A DNA stretch of 64,000 nucleotides. It comes from Varibaculum massiliense (GTDB lineage Bacteria; Actinomycetota; Actinomycetes; Actinomycetales; Actinomycetaceae). Position numbers and translations under genes: made by a program. Below the pieces are notes generated by a model. It was given only the letters and a program-made list of their open reading frames with translations. It was not told the origin of the DNA and did no database searches. The stretch covers positions 1,364,001-1,428,000 of the forward strand of contig NZ_FNWI01000004.1 in NCBI RefSeq assembly GCF_900106855.1. Reading direction: 5' to 3'. Shown here piece after piece: positions 52,731 through 63,159 of this stretch (its first letter is position 1; every line of letters starts with the position of its first letter).

Positions 52731-54649
52731 GCCAAGAGGAAATCAGCCAACGTCTGGAATATCTCGACCATATCAGCTTGGTGGGGATTCAAGAACGCGG
52801 ACTACACGGGATGCTTGAGCACGAACGTGAAGATGGACAGCTTTTCTTGGTGGATGCGGATATTTACCTGGATCTGCGGGACGCGGGAGCCAGTGACCAG
52901 ATCGCAGACACGGTGGATTACTCGCAGGTATCCAAGCTGATTAGCCGGATTATTACCGGTCCGCCCTGCGACCTGCTAGAAAAAGTTGCCACCCAGATCG
53001 CCGAAGAAACTTTACAGCTGGCTAGGGTAAAGGCAGTGCGAGTTTGTCTACATAAACCGCAGGCACCGTTGGGAATAGAAAAAGAGGACGTGGCGGTAAC
53101 TATTTGGCGCGGCCTAGAGAATCTGCCACCCGAACCGGAAGTTTCCCAGATAGAAACAGCCGCCCTTGATTTAAACGAGATTCATGCGCAGGGTCCCGCA
53201 GATATTAGCGAAGGTCCACAGGAAGAATCTCAGAATCCTTTAGAACAGACCCCGGATTCTCCTCGACAAGCAGTAATCGCCATGGGTGGAAACCTTGGGG
53301 AGGTCAGTGAAACTTTCCGGAAAGTACTCGCTCAGCTCTCCCAGACCAGCGGAGTAGGGGTAGTGGAAGTCTCCCCGCTGGTGCGCACAGCAGCGGTATT
53401 GGGAGAAGGACAAGCAGAGCAACCTGATTATTTGAACGCGATAGTAATCGTTTCGACTATGCTTTCTCCCCTTGAGCTGCTGCAACTGCTACAAGAAATA
53501 GAGGATGAGCATGGCCGGGAGAGAAGCGAGCATTGGGGGGCGCGCACCCTCGACCTGGACATTATCGATTATCAGGGTGTTATCAGCGAGGATGAACAGC
53601 TAACCTTGCCGCATCCTAGGGCAAGCCAACGTGCTTTTGTACTCTTGCCTTGGTCACTGGTGGCGCCCACTGCCGAACTTGCAGGCGCGGGCGAAGTGGT
53701 GGTTTTAGCCGACTATGCCCCAGATCGCGATGGAGTAAAAGAGATTTACCCCGATTGGACATCCGATAGCCATTCACAAACTGAGGTGGGTACGGGATCT
53801 ATGCCTTTACCACGGTGGTCAGCGGTTTCTCGTCCTTCGCTACCTCGGCGTGTTTTAGACGATGCCCGCGAACTCCATCCCAGCGGACAAATTCCCCAAG
53901 TTGAAGAGAAAACCGTAAAGACCACAGGTGGACAGGAAGATGGACAGGTGGAGGTACCATCCCTTCCGGTTTCCCCCGCTTATGCTCCAGCTCCGCCTCT
54001 TCCTGTAAGTTCCCAGCCGCTACCTAATATGGGTAACCAGGAACCCCCACAAGCAGTGGTTTTAGATGAGGGATTACCAGCAGAAGTTAACCAGGAATTC
54101 CCAGCAGAGCCGGCTGCAGTAGCAGAGAGAGCTAAAACCAGTCTCTGGAAACGAATTAAAGCGTTTTTTACCGGCAAAAAAATCGACCAGGAAGCCCCGG
54201 TAGCTCCGCTGTTACCAGCAGGTGAAGCCAGTGAAGAGCCAGCACTACCCAGCCCGGAATGGCAATCTGTACCCGCCGAAGAACACCAAGTAAGCGAAAC
54301 TAGGCTTGAGCCTGAGGAAGCCGTTTCCGATGACCCCGAGGAAGTAGTTACTACAGAGCAAGAGGTAGAGGGCATCGAATACGGCAGTGGTCGCCATGCG
54401 GGGCGCCTGGTCACGGGGCCAATCCCGACTCTTGAAGATTCCCCTCTGCCGCAGTCGTTAGAGATTACTGCAGAACAGCTGCAGGCGGCTACCGATTCCC
54501 CCGCTAATGACAGCGAACCAGAACCTAAGGTGGAGCGACGTTCCATTTTGCGTCCTACTACCACCGGACCAATCCCGGTATCAAAGAAGGAACTCGATAC
54601 TACCGATCAGCCCACCGCGGCTTTTAATCCGCTGCAGGATTCCGAGTGA
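52721..54649 (+). CDS. folBK: FolB-FolK fusion with long disordered C-terminal tail
   Basis: A 642-residue protein. Residues about 15-135 are dihydroneopterin aldolase (DHISLVGIQERGLHGML, DTVDYSQVSKLI). Residues about 180-330 are HPPK (AVIAMGGNLGEVSETFRKVL, EDEHGRERSEHWGARTLDLD, LPHPRASQRAFVL). Each performs one step between dihydroneopterin and its pyrophosphate. Residues about 380-642 are a Pro/Glu/Ser-rich tail without a recognisable enzyme domain; it holds a basic amphipathic stretch (KTSLWKRIKAFFTGKK) and two TGPIP motifs near the end. ATG 52721 has GGAGGG upstream and overlaps folP. FolB-FolK fusions are known, but the tail is not usual. Confidence 0.92.
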   Translation: MSLSQEEISQRLEYLDHISLVGIQERGLHGMLEHEREDGQLFLVDADIYLDLRDAGASDQIADTVDYSQVSKLISRIITGPPCDLLEKVATQIAEETLQLARVKAVRVCLHKPQAPLGIEKEDVAVTIWRGLENLPPEPEVSQIETAALDLNEIHAQGPADISEGPQEESQNPLEQTPDSPRQAVIAMGGNLGEVSETFRKVLAQLSQTSGVGVVEVSPLVRTAAVLGEGQAEQPDYLNAIVIVSTMLSPLELLQLLQEIEDEHGRERSEHWGARTLDLDIIDYQGVISEDEQLTLPHPRASQRAFVLLPWSLVAPTAELAGAGEVVVLADYAPDRDGVKEIYPDWTSDSHSQTEVGTGSMPLPRWSAVSRPSLPRRVLDDARELHPSGQIPQVEEKTVKTTGGQEDGQVEVPSLPVSPAYAPAPPLPVSSQPLPNMGNQEPPQAVVLDEGLPAEVNQEFPAEPAAVAERAKTSLWKRIKAFFTGKKIDQEAPVAPLLPAGEASEEPALPSPEWQSVPAEEHQVSETRLEPEEAVSDDPEEVVTTEQEVEGIEYGSGRHAGRLVTGPIPTLEDSPLPQSLEITAEQLQAATDSPANDSEPEPKVERRSILRPTTTGPIPVSKKELDTTDQPTAAFNPLQDSE

Positions 54650-54653
54650 TAGC

Positions 54654-55148
54654 ATGCGGCCACTACGAAAATTCACCTTGTTAGTGCTGGCGCTAGTAGC
54701 GCTGGTGGCTGGCTATTTTCTTAGCGATCTGGCGGTGAAAATGGGGGGCACTCCCCTCCAATTCAGCCCCATCTTGACCTTGCTGGTGTTTTGCGGGGCG
54801 GTTGTTTTAGGGATTTTCGGGCAGGCAGTTAAACGTTTGCGGGATGGAAAATCCTCTTGGATACAGTTAGCTAAAGCCCCGCTGGTGGCGCTGGTAGCCC
54901 AAGCCGCAGCCGTGTGGTCAGCACTGTTTATTGGATACTTACTCTCCCAGTTAATCCTGGTTTACCAGCTACGTCATACCGAAATGGCCGGTTCCTTTGC
55001 CGCTAGTACTATCGCTTTATCCCTAGCTAACTTGCTGCTACTGGTTATTGCGTTGCTGGTGGAATCTTGGTGCATCATCGACGATGGCGAGGACGGTCCG
55101 GCGGGCGGAAAAACAGCTCCCGGGGGTGCCAATCCGGCTTCTGTCTAG
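54654..55148 (+). CDS. DUF3180 membrane protein
   Basis: A 164-residue protein with four hydrophobic segments (about 8-28, 38-60, 76-102, 118-142) and a short Gly/Ala-rich tail. The layout and the position directly after the folate genes match the actinobacterial DUF3180 family, whose function is unknown. ATG 54654 is chosen because it begins just before the first helix; the frame is open 49 codons upstream inside folBK in another frame, which is not meaningful. Confidence 0.85.
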   Translation: MRPLRKFTLLVLALVALVAGYFLSDLAVKMGGTPLQFSPILTLLVFCGAVVLGIFGQAVKRLRDGKSSWIQLAKAPLVALVAQAAAVWSALFIGYLLSQLILVYQLRHTEMAGSFAASTIALSLANLLLLVIALLVESWCIIDDGEDGPAGGKTAPGGANPASV

Positions 55149-55170
55149 AGGGCTGGGGTAACCTGAGGAC

Positions 55171-55776
55171 ATGAGTCCAGACCACCCCCAGCGCCGCTCC
55201 GAATATACGCGTCCCTCACAGACAACTTTTTGGGTACGCCGGATAGTAGCCTTGCTAGTTTTGGCGGTGTTGATCTCCCTAGTAGTGCTGATAGTTCGTT
55301 TCGCCTGGTCATGGATGCAGGCGGCAGACGATAGTCAGCAGCGTGCCAAAGCGCAGCAAAGTAAAGAACAATTGGTAACCCAGCCAACCGCCTGCAAAAT
55401 GAGCAATATCGCCTACAAGCTAGAGCCGGAAAAGGCGGAAAACCAGGTGGGGGCAGGAGTTAATTTCAAAGTAGTTTTACGTAACACCAAGGGTAATCAG
55501 CCCTGCACCATGAACGGCGCAATAGATAAGGTGGGCGTGAAAGTTATTACCGGCGAAGATACCGTTTGGGAATCTTGGAAATGCCAAGGAAAGGTTGACA
55601 CCCAGCCCTTGCTGCTAGGAACCGGCATGGAATATAACACCACGATTACCTGGAACGGGAAAATCGTTGATAAATGTAAGGCTGGCGATATGGCGCAGAC
55701 GGGAACTTATCAGGCGATTCCGGTGCTTAATGGTAAAGAAATCACCGACGGTAAAGAAGTCTTTACTTTGAAGTAG
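55171..55776 (+). CDS. Membrane-anchored extracytoplasmic protein, family not recognised
   Basis: A 201-residue protein with one helix at about 24-47 after a basic cytosolic N-terminus, then a short charged linker and an extracellular beta-rich domain of about 120 residues. That domain has four Cys (in TACKMSN, QPCTMNG, WKCQGK and DKCKAG), so two disulfides are likely. Its pattern (GVNFKVVLRNT, TWNGKIVDK) resembles BsuPI/Ig-like folds of exported actinobacterial proteins. Function is unknown. Its end overlaps the convergent radA gene by 14 bases. Confidence 0.75.
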   Translation: MSPDHPQRRSEYTRPSQTTFWVRRIVALLVLAVLISLVVLIVRFAWSWMQAADDSQQRAKAQQSKEQLVTQPTACKMSNIAYKLEPEKAENQVGAGVNFKVVLRNTKGNQPCTMNGAIDKVGVKVITGEDTVWESWKCQGKVDTQPLLLGTGMEYNTTITWNGKIVDKCKAGDMAQTGTYQAIPVLNGKEITDGKEVFTLK

Positions 55777-57166
55777 CCTCTCCCTCGGGCAAGGCGATCA
55801 TAACTGCTTCAGCCAGGTTAGTGACTGGATGCAAGGTCATCCCTTTGGGGGCAGTAACTTCGTCGGCTCCCAGGCGGGGAATTAGGGCGTGGCGAAAACC
55901 TAGCCGCGCCGCCTCGGATAAGCGTCGCCCGCACCCCACGGTGGCGCGGATTTCCCCGGTCAGGGATACTTCTCCGATAGCCACCATTTTTTCTAGGGGA
56001 GGGCGCGACTGGGCAGCACTGGTGATCGCTAACGCCACCGCCAGGTCAACTGCCGGTTCGCTGGTTTTGGCTCCCCCTACGGTGGAAACATAAACGTCAC
56101 AGTTAGATAGCGCGAGGCGCAAGCGGGCTTGTAGTACCGCCAGGGTCATAGCCACCCGCGAATAATCCAGTCCCGAGGTGGTACGCCTCGCCGATCCCCC
56201 CGACACCAGTGGAGACACTAAGGCTTGAATCTCGGTAGGCATCGGGCGCCGTCCCTCTAGGGTCACGGTTACGCAAGTACCGGGCACCCGCGAGGAAGTT
56301 TGCGAAAGAAACAGACCTGATGGGTCAGCTAAGCCGATAATTCCCCGCTCTACCAGTTCAAAACAACCAACTTCATCGGTAGCGCCATAGCGGTTCTTAA
56401 CCGCCCGCAGCAGGCGTAGGCGGGTGTGGCGATCCCCCTCAAACTGAGTGACCACGTCAACTAGGTGTTCTAGGACGCGCGGGCCGGCAATCCCCCCGGA
56501 TTTGGTTACATGTCCGACTAGCAGGATCGGGATTCCGCGGCTTTTAGCTACCTCGATTAAAGCCGAGCAGACCGCACGCACCTGGGTGACATTCCCAGCT
56601 TGCCCGCTGACCTGCTCAGAAGCAATAGTTTGTACCGAGTCAACTATTACCAGCGAAGGGGAGCATTGATCGATATGCCCCAGGACGTTTTCCAATTCGG
56701 TTTCCGCAGCCAGCAATAAATTATCTGCCAGGGCGTCAATCCGCTCTGCCCGCAGGCGTACTTGGGCAGCAGATTCCTCCCCCGTTACATACAGTACCGA
56801 CTTGTTTGCCCAGCTAGAAGCAATTTTTCCGGCAACGTCCAAAAGTAGGGTTGATTTGCCGACCCCCGGTTCGCCCGCCAATAAAACCACAGATCCGGCC
56901 ACTAGGCCGCCACCGAGTACCCGGTCAAGTTCCCCGATTCCGGTGGGGATAAATCTAGCGTCAGCAATATCAACTTCCTTGATGGGCAGGGCTTTTTTCT
57001 GGGGAGCTTTGCCCGCGATTTTATTTCGGGAGGAGGTATCCGCGGTTTCTGCGGGGATAGTTTCTTCGAGGGTGCCCCATGCTTTGCAGTTGCGGCATTG
57101 CCCCAGCCATTTGCTGGATTGCCACCCGCACTCGGAACATTGATAGCTAGTTTTTACCTTGGCCAT
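55763..57166 (-). CDS. radA: DNA repair protein RadA
   Basis: A 467-residue RecA-like branch-migration helicase. It has the N-terminal zinc finger (Cys10, Cys13, Cys24, Cys27), Walker A GEPGVGKST (98-106), the RadA motif KNRYG (257-261, KNRFG in most) and a C-terminal Lon-like domain with DVYVSTVGGAKTSEPAVDLA. It helps process recombination intermediates. It lies alone on the minus strand, convergent with the gene at 55171-55776. Confidence 0.97.
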   Translation of the reverse strand: MAKVKTSYQCSECGWQSSKWLGQCRNCKAWGTLEETIPAETADTSSRNKIAGKAPQKKALPIKEVDIADARFIPTGIGELDRVLGGGLVAGSVVLLAGEPGVGKSTLLLDVAGKIASSWANKSVLYVTGEESAAQVRLRAERIDALADNLLLAAETELENVLGHIDQCSPSLVIVDSVQTIASEQVSGQAGNVTQVRAVCSALIEVAKSRGIPILLVGHVTKSGGIAGPRVLEHLVDVVTQFEGDRHTRLRLLRAVKNRYGATDEVGCFELVERGIIGLADPSGLFLSQTSSRVPGTCVTVTLEGRRPMPTEIQALVSPLVSGGSARRTTSGLDYSRVAMTLAVLQARLRLALSNCDVYVSTVGGAKTSEPAVDLAVALAITSAAQSRPPLEKMVAIGEVSLTGEIRATVGCGRRLSEAARLGFRHALIPRLGADEVTAPKGMTLHPVTNLAEAVMIALPEGEATSK

Positions 57167-57267
57167 GCCTTAACTCTAGCGCGGCGAGCCTTGGAAACAT
57201 TCGAGCGCGGTAGGCTGGAAGCTGACCGCGTGATTATCTACAGCTGGGGACAATAGGAGGAGCGCAG

Positions 57268-57936
57268 ATGGCGAAGCGAGATTCTAGCGCATCTGGAGTG
57301 CTGGTTATCGGTTTGGGGCGTTTCGGTTCGGCAGTGGCTGCCTCTTTAGAGAGCCTAGAGCGAGAAGTCTTGGCGGTGGAAAAATCCCCGCGGATTGTTA
57401 CCCAGTGGCAGTCGCGTCTGCCGGTGGTGCAAGCCGATGCCACCAGTGCCGAGGCCCTCGAGCAGCTGGGTGCCACCGATTTCCAGGCAGCCGTAGTGGG
57501 GGTAGGAACTGCGTTAGAGGCATCGGTGCTGATTACCGCGAATCTGGTGGATTTGGGAATCGGATCTATCTGGGCTAAAGCTACCTCCCTAGAGCATGGG
57601 TCAATTCTGAAACGAATCGGCGCTCACCACGTGGTTTACCCGGAATACGATGCCGGGGTGCGCACCGCTCACCTGGTGGGTGGCAAGATGTTGGATTATA
57701 TCGAGATGGATCGCAAGGGCTTCTCGGTAGTGAAAATGCGTCCGCCCAAGGCTTGTCACGGTTTCACTTTGGCGGAACTGGATACTCGCTCCCGGTATGG
57801 GGTTACGGTTATCGGGGTGCTTTCTCCCGGTGAACCCTTCGAGTATGCCTCTCCGCAAACGCGCGTGGACGCTAATGACATCATTATTGTTTCCGGGGAC
57901 GCCGAACTTTTGGAGCAGTTTGCGCAGCTGCCCTAA
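57268..57936 (+). CDS. Potassium channel regulatory subunit, TrkA/KtrA type
   Basis: A 222-residue cytosolic protein with an N-terminal RCK/TrkA-N Rossmann domain (VLVIGLGRFGSAVAASL) and a C-terminal TrkA-C domain from about 138. It binds nucleotides and gates the KtrB/TrkH channel. The single RCK unit indicates a Ktr-type system. The convergent gene at 58046-59422 encodes the membrane partner. GGAGGAG lies upstream of ATG 57268. Confidence 0.95.
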   Translation: MAKRDSSASGVLVIGLGRFGSAVAASLESLEREVLAVEKSPRIVTQWQSRLPVVQADATSAEALEQLGATDFQAAVVGVGTALEASVLITANLVDLGIGSIWAKATSLEHGSILKRIGAHHVVYPEYDAGVRTAHLVGGKMLDYIEMDRKGFSVVKMRPPKACHGFTLAELDTRSRYGVTVIGVLSPGEPFEYASPQTRVDANDIIIVSGDAELLEQFAQLP

Positions 57937-58045
57937 CCTTTTCCCGCTGCTTGCTATCTGCGGGTATTTTTAGAGAGGTTGAGGCGCGGCTTGCAATCCT
58001 TACCTGCGGTAACTGTGGGGTAACGCCCGCAACCAGTTGGCGAAA

Positions 58046-59422
58046 CTATCCGATGATGGGGCGTTCTTCGGGCATTCTGATTACTCGGCGGCGCTCGCGC
58101 AGCGCCAGCGCCGCCGCCACTGTCATAGTGCCAGTCCTGCCTGCAAACATCAGCAATACCAGCGAGTATTTTCCGATAACTGGTAAATCTGGAGTGATTC
58201 CGGTAGATAAACCGACGGTGGCAAAAGCGGAGATTACTTCAAATCCGATAACGTCCATCGAATAGTCGGTTACCGATAGTAAGAAGAAGATAGCGGTCAC
58301 TACCATGATGGCGCCCAGACCGGTCACTGCCACCGATAGGCGTACCACCGAGGGAGGGATACGGCGATGGAAGGCTTCTACATCCCGATCCCCGCGCGCC
58401 TCGGCCATAATCGCCAAAATCATGACTGCCAGGGTAGACACCTTGATGCCTCCGGCAGTCGAAGCGGATCCCCCTCCGATAAACATCAGTACATCCAGTA
58501 GAAACCAGGAGCCCCTGGTCATTTGTCCCACGTCAATAGTGCTAATCCCGGAAGAGCGAGAATTCACTCCGAAAAGGATGGAGGTTTGCAAGGATTCCGA
58601 AGTGGTCATGGAGCCGAAAGTTCCCTGGTTATTCCATTCCGAGCAGGCGATTACTACCGCGGTAAAAAGCCAAACAGCCAGGTAGGTGGTGATAGTTAGT
58701 TTTGAGTGCAAACTGAGTTTATGGGGAGAGCGCCAGTTTTCTTTGAGGTCTAACATAACCGGGAATCCCAGAGCCCCCAGGAATGTTCCCAGAATCACCG
58801 GGGTGATCATCCACCAATCCCCCAGGTGGGCATCTATACCCTCCGGTAAGTTAATTAGTCCCGCGTTATTAAAAATGGAAATGGATTGAAATAGGGCGTG
58901 CCAGATTGCAGAGCCTACAGATTCGTTGAGGGTCAAGAACCGGGGCAAAAGGGCGATGAAAATAATGCCTTCGCAGGTGAACGAGGTGACGATAACGGTG
59001 CGGATTAAGGCGCCAACTTTCCCCAGGGAAGCGGTTTTTTCGATAGCCGCCAACATTCTTTGGGTCAGTCCGATGTGGCGTGATACTGCCAGCGCCAATA
59101 TCGATGCCAGGGTCATCACTCCCAGACCACCAATGTGGATACCCAGCATAATCACGATTTGCCCAAATAAAGACCAGTAGGAGGCAGTATTGACCACGGT
59201 CAGCCCAGTTACACAAACCGCCGAGGTAGCAGTAAAAAGCGCGTCTACCAGAGGAGCGGGTTTGCCGGTTGTGGTAGCGATTGGCAAGCAGAGCAGCAGG
59301 GTCATCACGAAAATGATGCCGGCAAAAACCATCAGCACCAGGCGGGCAGGGGAGTTGCGGGCAAGATGGTCTATCGATTCTCGCACCTTTGCCCGTTTAG
59401 AGACCTTCTTTTTTCCTGCCAT
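58046..59422 (-). CDS. Potassium uptake channel subunit, TrkH/KtrB type
   Basis: A 458-residue membrane protein of four M1-P-M2 repeats. Selectivity-filter-like segments include FTATSAVCVTGLTVVNT (first repeat), FNNAGL, GGGSASTAGGIKVST and SAFATVGLSTGITPDLP (fourth). ATG 59420-59422 is preferred to GTG 59440, which overlaps the GGGAGGGG ribosome site. Together with the regulatory subunit it imports K+ with Na+ or H+. The two genes are convergent rather than co-directional. Confidence 0.95.
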   Translation of the reverse strand: MAGKKKVSKRAKVRESIDHLARNSPARLVLMVFAGIIFVMTLLLCLPIATTTGKPAPLVDALFTATSAVCVTGLTVVNTASYWSLFGQIVIMLGIHIGGLGVMTLASILALAVSRHIGLTQRMLAAIEKTASLGKVGALIRTVIVTSFTCEGIIFIALLPRFLTLNESVGSAIWHALFQSISIFNNAGLINLPEGIDAHLGDWWMITPVILGTFLGALGFPVMLDLKENWRSPHKLSLHSKLTITTYLAVWLFTAVVIACSEWNNQGTFGSMTTSESLQTSILFGVNSRSSGISTIDVGQMTRGSWFLLDVLMFIGGGSASTAGGIKVSTLAVMILAIMAEARGDRDVEAFHRRIPPSVVRLSVAVTGLGAIMVVTAIFFLLSVTDYSMDVIGFEVISAFATVGLSTGITPDLPVIGKYSLVLLMFAGRTGTMTVAAALALRERRRVIRMPEERPIIG

Positions 59423-59765
59423 CACCCCTCCCTTGTTCACAGGCGAAATATTTCCTGCCTAGATACTAACCCGCTGCCAGTAGTTTCGGTTAGGACAAGT
59501 GTAAGATTCCCGCGCTTGCCTAAATAGGGAATTCTCGACAACACCCTCGCAAGGTAAAGAAAAAGTAAAGTAAGACGGAACTTTTTGCAGGAATTTGGGT
59601 TAGATAGTTGTTTTTAGATAACTTTTCTGTGACAGTTGTGAAAAGTGGGTTATATGGGGTAGTTTTAGACATGGATATGCGAAAGCCTAGATTTTATCCC
59701 GGCTTTCGACCTAAGCTATTAGTAATAGCCCCCAACCGGCATGGATCAACTCAGGACGGAACATT
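59423..59765. other. Intergenic gap without a gene
   Basis: This 343-base region separates the KtrB gene (minus) from the BldC-like gene (plus). It must hold both promoters. I see no clean -35/-10 pair, hairpin or conserved small frame; an open frame from 59608 has no good ribosome site and no recognisable product. Confidence 0.5.
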
Positions 59766-59981
59766 ATGGCACAGCAACAAGCTCCGCGCTTCGTAACAGT
59801 GGCAGAAGTCGCGGATCTGATGCGCGTGTCGAAAATGACGGTTTACCGCATGATTCACGCTGGTGATATTCCCGCAGTTCGGGTGGGTAAATCATTTAGG
59901 GTTCCCGCCGCCGCTGTTGATCAGATGATGGGGCAAGGCTTCGGCAGCTGGGAGCAGAGCTCCGGGGTGGCCAATAGTTAA
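59766..59981 (+). CDS. BldC-like helix-turn-helix protein (excisionase family)
   Basis: A 71-residue DNA-binding protein. The winged helix-turn-helix covers about residues 9-55 (FVTVAEVADLMRVSKMTVYRM, then HAGDIPAVRVGKSFRVP), as in BldC and MerR/Xis-type regulators. In actinobacteria, small proteins like this next to the bS22 and WhiB genes are chromosomal regulators rather than phage excisionases. No phage genes are near. Targets are unknown. Confidence 0.92.
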   Translation: MAQQQAPRFVTVAEVADLMRVSKMTVYRMIHAGDIPAVRVGKSFRVPAAAVDQMMGQGFGSWEQSSGVANS

Positions 59982-60072
59982 CCTCCGCCCAAGTTGTTGT
60001 ATAGTAGGGCGAGAAAAATACCTCAGGTTATAAGGGCGCCGCGCGCGCACTAAGAAACAAAAGGAGGGCCTA

Positions 60073-60171
60073 ATGGGCTCGGTAGTTAAGAAGCGCCGTA
60101 AGCGTATGTCCAAGAAGAAGCACCGTAAACTGTTGCGTAAAACTCGCCACCAGCGCCGTAACAAGAAGTAG
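60073..60171 (+). CDS. bS22-like ribosomal small protein (AURKAIP1/COX24 domain)
   Basis: A 32-residue, extremely basic peptide, [19 protein letters not shown] followed by [13 protein letters not shown]. It matches what I know as the COX24/AURKAIP1-domain protein found as bS22 in mycobacterial 30S subunits. It is below usual gene-finder length. AAAGGAGG lies seven bases before the ATG; a TTAACC-TATAGT promoter (59978 and 60000-60005, spacing 16) fits upstream, and a terminator follows, so it has its own transcript. Confidence 0.9.
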   Translation: MGSVVKKRRKRMSKKKHRKLLRKTRHQRRNKK

Positions 60172-60185
60172 CGGGCAAATAATCT

Positions 60186-60220
60186 AAATGGATCCAGGAT
60201 TTCCCTGGATCCATTTTTAT
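60186..60220 (+). terminator. Terminator after the bS22-like gene
   Basis: AAATGGATCCAGG (60186-60198) pairs perfectly with CCTGGATCCATTT (60204-60216) and is followed by further T residues. It lies 14 bases after the stop. Confidence 0.9.
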
Positions 60221-60260
60221 TTTCAGCTACCTGCCTACCCGCGTCCTCATCGCGTTTTTA

Positions 60261-60563
60261 TCAGGCGCTGCGCCGCTGCGGAACCTGCCTGCTAGTGCGA
60301 ATAAGTTCACGGCGTTCCTCCGCAGTTAATCCACCCCAAACCCCATAGGGCTCTTGGGCGGACAAGGCATATTCACGACACTGAGCGATTACCGGACATT
60401 GAGCACAGATAGCTTTCGCGGCATCATCGCGCCGCTTGCGAGTTCCTCCGCGTTCGCCCTCGGGATGGAAAAACCGTTCGGTATCCAGATCCCGGCAAGC
60501 TCCCTGGTATTGCCACTCCCATAAATCTGCCAACGGTCCGGGAAGGCGCGAGAAGTTACTCAT
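60261..60563 (-). CDS. WhiB-family iron-sulfur transcription factor
   Basis: A 100-residue protein with the four conserved cluster ligands Cys23, Cys53, Cys56 and Cys62 (C-X29-C-X2-C-X5-C), the GVWGG turn at 74-78 and a basic C-terminus for DNA contact. WhiB proteins bind a 4Fe-4S cluster and act with the principal sigma factor. Sequence EWQYQGACRD and EPYGVWGGLTAEERREL recall the WhiB2/WhmD group linked to cell division, though WhiB1 is also possible. AAAGGAG precedes the ATG. Confidence 0.96.
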   Translation of the reverse strand: MSNFSRLPGPLADLWEWQYQGACRDLDTERFFHPEGERGGTRKRRDDAAKAICAQCPVIAQCREYALSAQEPYGVWGGLTAEERRELIRTSRQVPQRRSA

Positions 60564-60844
60564 CAGTGCTCCTTTCTAACCCTTTAAGTTGTGACCAAGT
60601 ATTAGGGAGGTAGCTTACAGTTATCTGAAAAAAAGACTATTCTCCGGTGAAAATCCGGTAAATAAAAGTTTAATTGGCAGTTCAGGCGGGAAAGCAATAG
60701 TAATTAGCGTTGAGCGAATTTAGGCAGGATAAAGAAATTCTCGGCTTTCCCTGGTTGCGGCGGTTGTTTCCAGGAAGTTGGCGCAGCTGAAAATAAACCC
60801 AAATACAAGGTAAGACAGGTCACATTCAGGGGCAAAGCTGCTAG

Positions 60845-62416
<1,572 letters not shown>

Positions 62417-62472
62417 CCACGTATTATTTGAAACGAAAGTGCCGTAAACGCAGGCAAGGTAAGGAGTAACCG

Positions 62473-63159
62473 GTGAGCTGGATTGAGGGCCCGTTTATGG
62501 GTTTCGACACCGAAACCACAGGCGTAAAACCCGCAACTGATCGCATAGTTACCGCTGCCTGCGTGGAATGGCGTCACGGGCTAACCCGGGAGCAGACCTG
62601 GCTGGCTGATCCCGGTATTCCCATCCCGGAGCCAGCCCAGCAGGTTCACGGAATCTCCACCGAGTATGCCCGTGAACATGGACGCCCACTAGAGCAAGTG
62701 GTGACCGAGGTAGCGCAGGTATTAGAAGCCTGTGGGCAGGCACAAGTACCGGTGGTTATTTACAATGCCTCCTTTGATTTACCGCTGTTAGATAGCCATT
62801 TGGAGCGTCTAGGATTACCGACCATGCGTCAGCGAGTAGATTTCTTGCCGGTTATTGACCCCCTGGTGCTAGATCGGGCGCTCGATCGCTATCGGCGTGG
62901 TAAACGTACCCTGGAGGCGCTCGCGGAGTTTTACCAGGTGCGCGGGGAAGATGACCTGCATGATGCCCTAGTAGACGTGCGGCAAACTATCGCGGTCTTG
63001 CGGGCGCTTGGCGCTGCCTATCCCCAATTAGGGCAGATGGATCTGCGGCAACTGCAGGACTATCAGCGGGATCAGCATCGCGAGTGGGCGCAGCATTTTA
63101 ACCAATTCCTGCTGTCCAAAGGGCGCAGCGCCGATGTGAATGAGGAGTGGCTAGCGTGA
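62473..63159 (+). CDS. DnaQ-like 3'-5' exonuclease
   Basis: A 228-residue DEDDh exonuclease. ExoI is MGFDTETTG (Asp and Glu near 13-15), ExoII is YNASFDLPLLDSHL and ExoIII is LHDALVDVRQT with the His and Asp ligands. It is the stand-alone epsilon-type protein common in actinobacteria, used in DNA proofreading or nucleic acid turnover. The start is GTG 62473, with AAGGAG before it. Its stop overlaps the next gene's GTG. Confidence 0.92.
   Translation: MSWIEGPFMGFDTETTGVKPATDRIVTAACVEWRHGLTREQTWLADPGIPIPEPAQQVHGISTEYAREHGRPLEQVVTEVAQVLEACGQAQVPVVIYNASFDLPLLDSHLERLGLPTMRQRVDFLPVIDPLVLDRALDRYRRGKRTLEALAEFYQVRGEDDLHDALVDVRQTIAVLRALGAAYPQLGQMDLRQLQDYQRDQHREWAQHFNQFLLSKGRSADVNEEWLA

Noticed and set aside
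59608-59796. 62-codon plus-strand frame before the BldC-like gene
   Set aside because: No ribosome site, no recognisable product, and it overlaps the start of the clear BldC-like gene in another frame.
59766-59981. Phage excisionase as identity of the small helix-turn-helix gene
   Set aside because: No integrase, attachment site or other phage gene is near, and the bS22/WhiB neighbourhood is a core chromosomal one.
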